DNA of 7,290 nucleotides from Magnetococcales bacterium (GTDB lineage: Bacteria > Pseudomonadota > Magnetococcia > Magnetococcales > Magnetaquicoccaceae), in the NCBI GenBank assembly GCA_015229095.1, contig JADGCE010000015.1, positions 1-7,290 on the forward strand, written 5' to 3'. Below, in pieces: positions 1 through 6,009 of the stretch. A program made the position numbers and the translations under genes. The notes under the pieces are model-generated. The model saw only the letters and a program-made list of their open reading frames with translations. It was not told the origin of the DNA and made no database searches. The first letter of the stretch is position 1, and the number at the start of each line of letters is the position of its first letter.

Positions 1-18
1 AATCGCAACGGAAACCCC

Positions 19-46
19 TTGACAGGCTCCGATGATGCCAGATAAT
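19..46 (+). promoter_or_regulatory. Sigma70-type promoter for the SLC13-family permease gene
   Basis: A perfect -35 hexamer TTGACA (19-24) is followed after 16 bases by the -10 hexamer GATAAT (41-46), which matches the consensus at five of six positions. Transcription would start near 53, giving a leader of about 58 bases before the ATG at 111. This is the best promoter match seen in the window, and its position directly in front of the permease gene suggests a first or only gene of a unit with substantial basal expression. No operator-like palindrome was recognised around it. Confidence 0.8.
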
Positions 47-110
47 CACCTGCTTTCCGGGCGCGCCGCAGGGCCGATTGTGCCATCATCTGTCGAAGGT
101 TGATCTCTCC

Positions 111-1880
111 ATGGGTTGGGAAGCCGGGTTGACCATCACCGTTATCGTGGTTTGTCTCGTGTTGCTGGCAAGCAATCGCTTCGCGGCGGATACCGTGCTG
201 TTTGGCGGTGTCACCCTGCTGCTGGTGAGCGGCATCCTCACCCCCGCACAAGCGTTGGCAGGCCTGGCCAATGAGGGGGTTGTGACGATCGGGGTGCTGT
301 ATGTCGTGGTGGCGGGCTTGCAGGCAACCGGTGGCATGGGCTGGATGGCCGACGCCGTCCTGGGTACACCCCGTTCCATCCCCCATGCCCAATGGCGCAT
401 GGGACTGCCCATTCTGGCCCTCTCCCCCTTCCTGAACAACACCCCGGTGGTGGCCATGTTTATCCCGGCCGTCGCCATCTGGGCCAGGCGTTTTCGCCTG
501 CCCATCTCCCAGCTGATGATACCCCTGGCCTATATGACCACGGCGGCGGGATTGTGTACTCTGGCAGGCTCCAGCACCAACCTGGTGGTGAACGGTCTGC
601 TGCGCGACAAGGCCGGGTTGCCCGGTTTTTCCCTTTGGGAACTGCTCTGGATCGGCCTTCCGGTGACTGCGACGGTCTATCTCTATACCATTCTGTGGGG
701 GATACGTCTGTTGCCCCACTCGGCGGAACCCTCTGCACTCTTTGCCAACGTGCGGGAATATACGGTGGAAATGGTGGTGGAGCAGGGGGGGGCTCTGCAT
801 GGAAAAACCGTGGAAGCGGCCAAACTCCGGCAATTGCCGGGACTTTTTTTGGTGGAGATCCAGCGGCAGGGCGAGGTGCTGCCGGCGGTCTCTTCACAGC
901 AGATACTGGCGGGTGGCGATCGGTTGATTTTTACCGGCAACGTGGAGTCGGTGGCCGATTTGCGCAACATGCGGGGGTTGTTGCCCGCCACGGATCAGGT
1001 GTTCAAACTGGATGCCCCGGTGCGGGAACGGGCCATCCTGGAGGCCGTGGTGGCCGAAGCCTCCCCTCTGGTGGGCATGACGGTACGCCGTGGGCAATTC
1101 CGGACCGTCTACAATGCGGCCATCCTGGCCATCGTGCGGAATGGGGCAAAAGTGCCCGGCAAGATAGGCAACATTGTGCTGCGGGCGGGGGATCTCCTGT
1201 TGCTGGAGGCCCACAGCTCCTTTTTGGAACAGCAACGGCACAGCCGGGATTTTTTGTTGGTGCGATCCGTGGAAAACTACCAACCGGTTTTCCACCGCCG
1301 GGCCCCGGTGGCCCTGGCCATCCTCCTGGCGTTCATTCTGCTGGCGACCCTGGGTGGGCTCTCCACCCTGGAATCCGCGCTGATCGCGGCCGGCATGATG
1401 CTGGTCACCGGCTGTGTCAACAGCACGGCAGCCCGCAGAACGGTGGAATGGCCGATTTTGCTGGTCATCGCCGCATCGATTGCCCTGGGCACGGCCATGG
1501 AAAAAACCGGGGTGGCCCGGTTTATGGCCGACCAGTTGATCTCCGCCCTCCACGGCGGCCCCTGGGTCACCCTGGCGACCCTCTATCTGACCACCGCCCT
1601 GCTGACGCAAATGGTCACCAACAATGCCACCGCTGTCCTGATGTTTCCCATCGCCCTCTCTGCCGCCAACACCCTGCACCTCTCTCCCGTCCCGTTTGCC
1701 GTGGTGGTGCTGGTCGCCGCCTCCTCCTCTTTTGTCACCTCCATCGGCTACCAAACCAACCTGATGGTGCAGGGAGCGGGGGGCTATCGCTTTTTGGATT
1801 ATGTGCGGTTCGGTTGGCCATTGCCCATCCTGGTCGGATCGGTCACCGTCGCCCTGGTGCCCCGGATTTGGCCCTTCTGA
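111..1880 (+). CDS. SLC13/DASS-family permease with two RCK_C (TrkA-C) domains
   Basis: This is an inner-membrane transporter of the divalent anion:sodium symporter type (ArsB/NhaD-SLC13 superfamily), 589 residues from the ATG. Hydrophobic segments fill about residues 7-200 and 395-585, split by a soluble middle of about 200 residues. The middle holds two RCK_C-like domains (about 217-284 and 307-380), each ending in the typical GD-L-hydrophobic strand pattern. Each membrane half carries a helical-hairpin signature: LNNTPVVAMF near 108-117 with SSTN at 154-157, and VTNNATAV near 502-509 with a QTN motif near 548-550. These resemble the Ser-Asn-Thr sodium/substrate-binding motifs of the family, with Asn-Asn-Thr and Asn-Asn-Ala instead. 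An in-frame TTG at 78 would add 11 polar residues. ATG at 111 is preferred because GAAGG at 95-99 lies 11 bases upstream and it abuts the first membrane segment. Members of this RCK_C-containing group have been linked to sulfate and other oxyanions, but the substrate cannot be read here. The RCK_C domains suggest ligand gating (inference). Confidence 0.88.
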   Translation: MGWEAGLTITVIVVCLVLLASNRFAADTVLFGGVTLLLVSGILTPAQALAGLANEGVVTIGVLYVVVAGLQATGGMGWMADAVLGTPRSIPHAQWRMGLPILALSPFLNNTPVVAMFIPAVAIWARRFRLPISQLMIPLAYMTTAAGLCTLAGSSTNLVVNGLLRDKAGLPGFSLWELLWIGLPVTATVYLYTILWGIRLLPHSAEPSALFANVREYTVEMVVEQGGALHGKTVEAAKLRQLPGLFLVEIQRQGEVLPAVSSQQILAGGDRLIFTGNVESVADLRNMRGLLPATDQVFKLDAPVRERAILEAVVAEASPLVGMTVRRGQFRTVYNAAILAIVRNGAKVPGKIGNIVLRAGDLLLLEAHSSFLEQQRHSRDFLLVRSVENYQPVFHRRAPVALAILLAFILLATLGGLSTLESALIAAGMMLVTGCVNSTAARRTVEWPILLVIAASIALGTAMEKTGVARFMADQLISALHGGPWVTLATLYLTTALLTQMVTNNATAVLMFPIALSAANTLHLSPVPFAVVVLVAASSSFVTSIGYQTNLMVQGAGGYRFLDYVRFGWPLPILVGSVTVALVPRIWPF

Positions 1881-1913
1881 AAGAAATCTTCTGCTCCCCA
1901 TCACGATCAGGGC

Positions 1914-1943
1914 TTGACCCGCCGACCCGGAAGGTGCTATGCT
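1914..1943 (+). promoter_or_regulatory. Promoter of tRNA-Leu(CAA)
   Basis: A -35 element TTGACC (1914-1919, five of six consensus) is separated by 18 bases from a -10 element TATGCT (1938-1943, four of six). The -10 is extended by TG at 1935-1936, the TGn motif that compensates for a weaker hexamer. The start point would be near 1950, leaving a 5' leader of only about 8 bases before the mature tRNA. No terminator is visible between the permease stop at 1880 and this promoter, so read-through from the permease gene could also supply tRNA precursor. Confidence 0.7.
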
Positions 1944-1957
1944 GCTTTCTCATAAGG

Positions 1958-2044
1958 GCCGGGATGGCGAAACTGGTAGACGCACCAGACTCAAAATCTG
2001 GCGGGAGCAATCCCATGAGGGTTCGATTCCCCCTCCCGGCACCA
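1958..2044 (+). tRNA. tRNA-Leu, anticodon CAA, CCA encoded
   Basis: This is an 87-base class II tRNA with a complete cloverleaf. The acceptor arms GCCGGGA (1958-1964) and TCCCGGC (2034-2040) pair over all seven positions, followed by discriminator A and encoded CCA (2041-2044). The D stem is GCG/CGC, with GG at 1975-1976 in its loop. The anticodon stem CCAGA/TCTGG (1985-1989/1997-2001) encloses loop CTCAAAA, giving anticodon CAA at 1992-1994, which reads UUG. The long variable arm typical of leucine tRNAs is a 4-bp stem GGGA/TCCC closed by the GNRA-type loop GCAA (2003-2014). The T loop is TTCGATT (2022-2028). The T stem GAGGG/CCCCC has one A-C mismatch (2018 with 2032), which is unusual. The long arm and discriminator A support leucine over serine or tyrosine. 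Confidence 0.97.
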
Positions 2045-2052
2045 AACAGATC

Positions 2053-2083
2053 AAGGACCCGGAGTTTTCCCGGTCCTTTTTTT
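2053..2083 (+). terminator. Rho-independent terminator of the tRNA-Leu unit
   Basis: Arms 2053-2059 (AAGGACC) and 2072-2078 (GGTCCTT) pair over seven positions. After one C-C mismatch, two further G-C pairs follow, closing a six-base loop (2063-2068). A run of seven T residues at 2077-2083 follows directly. It sits 8 bases after the tRNA CCA end, as expected for a single-gene tRNA transcript. In the opposite direction the hairpin is followed by only two T, so it is not a convincing intrinsic terminator for the leftward glyQS-Sel1 transcript. Confidence 0.88.
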
Positions 2084-2105
2084 GTGCCCGCCCCCTGCCG
2101 ATCCG

Positions 2106-2891
2106 TCAGCGACCGGGATGATTTTCGCTCCAGGCGCGTGCCAGCCGCTCTGCCTCTTTCCGTTGGGCAGGGGTCAAAAGTTCGGCCATCTTGTCCCGCG
2201 CCCCCACCGCTTTGCCAAAGCCGTTTTGCACCGCCAAATGGCTCCACTTGTAAGCCTCGACCCGATCCTGGGGAACCCCCTGGCCCGTCACATGCAAAAC
2301 CCCCAGAATGGCCTGCGCCTGCGCCCAACCCTGCTCGGCCGCCTTGCGATACCATTGGGCCGAAGCCGCCGGATCCCTGTCAACCCCCTGGCCTTTCCAA
2401 TAGGCCATCCCCAGGCTGCTCTGGGCCTGGGCATCCCCCTGTTCGGCTGCCTTGCGATACCAACGGACCGCAGAGGGCCAATCCTGGGCCACCCCTTCCC
2501 CCGCCGCATACATGTTGGCCAGATTCAGTTGGGCCTCCGCAAAGCCCTGGTCGGCTGCCTTGCGATACCAGTTGGCCGCCGCCTGCCAATCCTTGGGGAC
2601 CGCCTTGCCCTTGTAATACAAAAAACCCAGGGAGCTTGCCGCCTGGGCATTGTTCTGCTGGGCCGCCTTTTGATACCACTGGATGGCCTGCTGATAATTC
2701 TGCCCCACCCCCTCCCCATATTCATACATCAGACCAAGGGTGCTCTGGGCCTGGGCATCCCCCTGCTGCGCCTTGGCCATGACCCGATCAAACTCCGTGG
2801 CCAATCCCAGGCAGAAGGGGAGCAGGGCCGACAACAGCAGGATTTTGCCCAGAGGCACGCCCCTCTGCCGGACAGGAAGAAACCAGAACAT
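2106..2891 (-). CDS. Secreted/periplasmic Sel1-like repeat (SLR) protein
   Basis: This 261-residue alpha-solenoid protein is of the Sel1-like/TPR class. Such proteins act as protein-protein adaptors, and the partner is unknown. Residues 1-31 look like a Sec signal peptide: basic R8, R10 and K16, then a hydrophobic stretch ending GLA before T32. No good lipobox is seen around C27. Five consecutive repeats of exactly 36 residues occupy 45-80, 81-116, 117-152, 153-188 and 189-224. They share the pattern AQAQ-LG-Y-G-GV-D-A--WY-KAA-QG. The fifth is more diverged (KWSHLAVQNG). The C-terminal 37 residues form a charged, probably helical cap. The ATG lies 5 bases after the glyQS stop, with only a weak GGAA upstream, which suggests translational coupling and co-transcription. 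The in-frame GTG at codon 12 was rejected because its SD-like AGAGGGG would sit only one base away. No specific function can be assigned. Confidence 0.88.
   Translation of the reverse strand: MFWFLPVRQRGVPLGKILLLSALLPFCLGLATEFDRVMAKAQQGDAQAQSTLGLMYEYGEGVGQNYQQAIQWYQKAAQQNNAQAASSLGFLYYKGKAVPKDWQAAANWYRKAADQGFAEAQLNLANMYAAGEGVAQDWPSAVRWYRKAAEQGDAQAQSSLGMAYWKGQGVDRDPAASAQWYRKAAEQGWAQAQAILGVLHVTGQGVPQDRVEAYKWSHLAVQNGFGKAVGARDKMAELLTPAQRKEAERLARAWSENHPGR
2341..2676 (-). repeat. 108-bp tandem repeat units within the SLR gene
   Basis: The 36-residue protein repeat is visible in the DNA. On the plus strand the string GCCTTGCGATACCA begins at 2341, 2449 and 2557, and a variant (GCCTTTTGATACCA) begins at 2665, always exactly 108 bases apart. 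A second shared block, CTCTGGGCCTGGGCATCCCC, occurs near 2420 and again 324 bases (three units) further right, near 2744. Synonymous positions are conserved in these blocks, so the array probably grew by recent duplication or is kept similar by gene conversion. It remains in frame throughout. Confidence 0.8.
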
Positions 2892-2896
2892 CTCGG

Positions 2897-5800
2897 CTAT
2901 TCCGGCATGACCAGATGGCGAACATCGGCCACCTGGCGGAAACTTTGCCGTACCTGGGCCAACAGGGCCAACCGGTTGCGGCGGATCGCCGGATCGGGAT
3001 CCATCACCAGCACCTCGTCAAAAAACTGGTCGATTGCGGGGCGCAACAGGGCCAACTGCTGCAACGCCTCCCCGTAGGCCCGCCGTTGCACCCGTTGGGC
3101 GACCTCGACGGCACAGGATGCCACCGCCTTTTGCAGGGCCATCTCCGCAGGCAGGCGCAGCAGGGTGCTGTCGAGGGAACCCTCCGCCTCCACGCCGACC
3201 GCCTTGTCCAGAATGTTGGCAATGCGTTTGTTGGCGGCCACCAGGGCCCCGCAGGAGGGCAACCCTTTGAAGGCCGCCAGGGCGTGTACCCGCAACACCA
3301 TATCCTGCAAATCGTCCAGCTCCAACGCCTGCACGGCCTCCAGCAGATCCCCCTCCCACCCCTCGCTCTTCAGGAAGGCGGTGAGACGCCCATAAAAAAA
3401 GCTCTGCAACTGCAGCACCGTCTGCTCGCCGCTCTCCTCCAGCACCCCGGCCTCGTACAGGCCGTGGGCTGCCAGCAGAATGGTGCGCAGGGGCAGATGC
3501 AGGTTGTTGTCCAGCACCATCCGAATCACCCCCAGGGCGGCCCGTCGCAGGGCAAAGGGATCTTTGGTCCCTGTCGGTGCCAGACCCACGGCAAAACAGC
3601 CCACCAGGGTATCCCATTTGTCCACCAGGGCGATCAGGGTGCCCAGGGGGCTCTCCGGCAGTTGATCCCCCATCCCCTGGGGTCGATGGTGGTGGCGGAT
3701 GGCGGTCGCCACCGCCTCGCTCCCCCCCTCTTCCCGCAGATAGTAGGCCCCCATGATCCCCTGCAGTTCGGGAAACTCCCCCACCATGCCGGAGATCAGA
3801 TCGCATTTGCACAACAGGGCCGCCTGTTGCACCTGTTCGGGGGGCAGTGTCGGCGTGAAATATTCGGCGGCCATCCCGGCCAACGCCGCCATGCGCACCG
3901 CTTTTTGATGGAGAGTGCCCAGTTTGGCCTGAAAAACCACCTGACGCAGGCCGTTCAGGCGATCCGCCAGGGCGATTTTACGATCTTCGTTCCAGTAAAA
4001 CGCGGCATCCTCCAGCCTGGCCCGCAACACCCGTTCAAAACCCCGCACCAAAACCGCCTGATCGGCGGTCTCCAGGTTGGTGACGGCGATAAAATGGGGC
4101 AACAGCTGGCCATCCTCACGCATCACGGGAAAATATTTTTGATGGTGCTGCATGGCGGTGATCAACACTTCGGGGGGAATGCGCAGATAGTCCGGGGCAA
4201 AGCTGCCCAGCAGGGCCAGGGGCCATTCGGTCAGGCAGCCATTTTCGGTCAGCAGTTCCGGCGCAATGCGTGCCCGTCCCCCCACCTGGGCCGCCAACCG
4301 CTCCACCCCGCTGCGGATCATCGCCTCCCGCTCTGCCAGCTCCAGGACCACATGGGCCCGCCGCAACAGCTGCCCATAGCCTGCCATCCCCTGGGCCAAC
4401 GCGGCGGCATCGACGGGCAGGGGGGCCGTTGCCATGAAACGGTGCCCCTGGCTGCTCTCCCCGGTTGCCAAACCATCCGGGGTGCAAAAGGGCAATCTTT
4501 CTCCCCCCAGCAGGGCCACCATCCAACGGATCGGTCGCACAAAACGCGCTTCCCCCGCGCCCCAGCGCATCGATTTTTTCCAGGGAAAGTTGGCCAGCAG
4601 CCTCTCCATCAGGCGCGGCAGCAACCGGCTCGCCGGCTCGCCGGGGTGCGGCTGCTGGTAGACCAGATACTCTCCCTTGGGGGTGGTGAGACGCTGCAAA
4701 GCGGCCACCGTGACACCGCAACTGCGGGCAAACCCTTCTGCGGCGGCACTGGGGCGGCCATCGGCGGCAAAGGCCCGCTCCAGGGTGGGACCGCGCCGCT
4801 CCTCCATACGATCCGCCTGTCGGCTGGCCAACCCCGTCACCCACACCACCAGCCGCCGGGGGGTGCCCTGGCTGTCGATGTGGGTCTCTCCCTCCACAAA
4901 CAGGCCGGCCTCCCGCAACCCCTGCGCCATGTGGCTGCCAAAGGCCGCAATCGCCCCCGGCAGCAGACCGGCGGGAATCTCTTCGCAGCCGATCTCCCAG
5001 AAAAAGGTGGTTTGCCCGCCTGGGAGGGGTGGGGGTTCGACCGGTGGCTCTGCGGGCACCGGTGCGGCCACGGGGGCCGATGGGCGCAGCAAAGGAAATC
5101 CCAACCGCTCCCGCTGGGCCACATAGCCCTCCGCCACCTGGCGGGCCAACGCCCGCACCCGACCGATATAGCCCGCCCGCTCCGTGACGCTGATGGCGCC
5201 ACGGGCATCCAGCAGATTGAAGGCGTGGGAAGCGTGGATGACCTGATCATAGGCGGGCAGGGAGAGATGCTGCTCCAGCAGGGCCAGGGTCTCCGCCTCG
5301 TGGCTGGTAAAGCGTTGCAACAGGGTTTGCGTATTGGCCCGTTCAAAGTTGAAACGGGAAAATTCCACCTCGTTTTGATGAAAAACATCCCCATAGGAGA
5401 TGCCGGGGGTCCAGACCAGGTCATAGACATTTTCCACCCCCTGGATGTACATGGCCAGCCGTTCCAGGCCGTAGGTCAACTCCCCGGTCACCGGTTTCAG
5501 ATCCAGACCACCCACCTGCTGAAAATAGGTAAACTGGGTGACCTCCATGCCATCCAGCCAGACCTCCCAGCCCAGCCCCCAGGCCCCCAGGGTGGGGCTC
5601 TCCCAGTCATCTTCCACAAAGCGCACATCGTGCGCCGTCAGATCGATGCCGATATGACGCAACGATTGCAGATATTGCTCCTGCAAATCCAGCGGAGAGG
5701 GTTTCAGAATGACCTGAAACTGATAATAATGCTGCAGACGGTTGGGGTTTTCCCCATACCGCCCATCCGTGGGGCGTCGGGAGGGTTGCACATAGGCCGT

Positions 5801-5947
5801 ATTCCAGGGTTCCGGTCCCAGCACCTTCAGAAAAGTGGCGGGATGGAAAGTGCCTGCCCCCATCTCCATGTCGTAGGGCTGCAACACCACACAGCCTCGT
5901 TGGGACCAATAGGTTTGCAGCGCAAAAATCAACTCCTGGAAAGTCAC
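2897..5947 (-). CDS. glyQS: Fused glycyl-tRNA synthetase alpha-beta chain (GlyQS)
   Basis: This cytoplasmic enzyme charges tRNA-Gly with glycine using ATP. It joins in one 1016-residue chain what most bacteria make as separate alpha (GlyQ, about 300 aa) and beta (GlyS, about 690 aa) subunits. Residues 1-288 are the alpha part, the class II catalytic core. Its start TFQELIFALQTYW, the motif-2 region around 68-85 (NRLQHYYQFQVILKPSP) and the motif-3 helix YGLERLAMYIQG (159-170) are textbook GlyQ. Residues 289-311 are a Pro/Ala-rich linker. Residues 314-1016 are the beta part: FFWEIGCEEIPAGLL at its start, RWGAGEARFVRPIRW (461-475), GHRFM (501-505), QKYFPV (603-608), KCDLISGMV (714-722), KDPFALRRAALGVIRM (795-810) and the C-terminal DALR-like anticodon-binding helices with AANKRIANILDK (904-915). 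Both lengths are normal, and the junction has no stop or frameshift. The start is GTG, set by a strong SD. The downstream SLR gene starts 5 bases after its stop. Confidence 0.96.
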   Translation of the reverse strand: MTFQELIFALQTYWSQRGCVVLQPYDMEMGAGTFHPATFLKVLGPEPWNTAYVQPSRRPTDGRYGENPNRLQHYYQFQVILKPSPLDLQEQYLQSLRHIGIDLTAHDVRFVEDDWESPTLGAWGLGWEVWLDGMEVTQFTYFQQVGGLDLKPVTGELTYGLERLAMYIQGVENVYDLVWTPGISYGDVFHQNEVEFSRFNFERANTQTLLQRFTSHEAETLALLEQHLSLPAYDQVIHASHAFNLLDARGAISVTERAGYIGRVRALARQVAEGYVAQRERLGFPLLRPSAPVAAPVPAEPPVEPPPLPGGQTTFFWEIGCEEIPAGLLPGAIAAFGSHMAQGLREAGLFVEGETHIDSQGTPRRLVVWVTGLASRQADRMEERRGPTLERAFAADGRPSAAAEGFARSCGVTVAALQRLTTPKGEYLVYQQPHPGEPASRLLPRLMERLLANFPWKKSMRWGAGEARFVRPIRWMVALLGGERLPFCTPDGLATGESSQGHRFMATAPLPVDAAALAQGMAGYGQLLRRAHVVLELAEREAMIRSGVERLAAQVGGRARIAPELLTENGCLTEWPLALLGSFAPDYLRIPPEVLITAMQHHQKYFPVMREDGQLLPHFIAVTNLETADQAVLVRGFERVLRARLEDAAFYWNEDRKIALADRLNGLRQVVFQAKLGTLHQKAVRMAALAGMAAEYFTPTLPPEQVQQAALLCKCDLISGMVGEFPELQGIMGAYYLREEGGSEAVATAIRHHHRPQGMGDQLPESPLGTLIALVDKWDTLVGCFAVGLAPTGTKDPFALRRAALGVIRMVLDNNLHLPLRTILLAAHGLYEAGVLEESGEQTVLQLQSFFYGRLTAFLKSEGWEGDLLEAVQALELDDLQDMVLRVHALAAFKGLPSCGALVAANKRIANILDKAVGVEAEGSLDSTLLRLPAEMALQKAVASCAVEVAQRVQRRAYGEALQQLALLRPAIDQFFDEVLVMDPDPAIRRNRLALLAQVRQSFRQVADVRHLVMPE

Positions 5948-6009
5948 GGCTCACTCCTCTATCGTAGAACAATCGGATTGGCGCATTTTTTTCGGGATGA
6001 CCCTGAACC
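5948..6009. other. Short divergent intergenic region between glyQS and waaA
   Basis: These 62 bases separate two genes transcribed away from each other. They hold the glyQS Shine-Dalgarno and a run of seven T (5986-5992, plus strand). I could not find a convincing -35/-10 pair on either strand. TACGAT on the minus strand just before the SD has a -10-like shape but no -35 partner. The promoters may lie inside the opposite gene's 5' end or use weak hexamers. Confidence 0.6.
5953..5960 (-). promoter_or_regulatory. Strong Shine-Dalgarno that fixes the GTG start of glyQS
   Basis: On the minus strand AGAGGAGT is read at 5960-5953, placing AGGAG 6 bases before the GTG at 5947-5945. It is one of the clearest ribosome binding sites in the window. 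It fits the conserved GlyQ N-terminus, in which the initiator is followed directly by TFQELI. No in-frame ATG lies upstream. Confidence 0.85.

Noticed and set aside
1958..2083. tRNA 3' end as an integration site for a mobile element
   Set aside because: No integrase, no second copy of the tRNA 3' end and no mobile or foreign-looking genes were seen on either side. The neighbours are housekeeping genes.
392..2782. A 796-codon plus-strand open frame overlapping the permease, the tRNA and the SLR gene
   Set aside because: It runs through a tRNA gene, its terminator and an antisense gene, and its composition is Pro/Gly-rich noise. It is a shadow frame.
2082..3077. A 331-codon plus-strand frame that looks repetitive (recurrent ILG-PL and CLAIP-like pieces)
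   Set aside because: The periodicity is just the complement of the 108-bp Sel1 repeats on the other strand. There is no start signal or domain.
4627..4644. Short direct repeat GGCTCGCC/GGCTCGCC inside glyQS
   Set aside because: It is two 8-base units encoding normal GlyS residues (GEPASRL region) and has no sign of being a site or an expansion.
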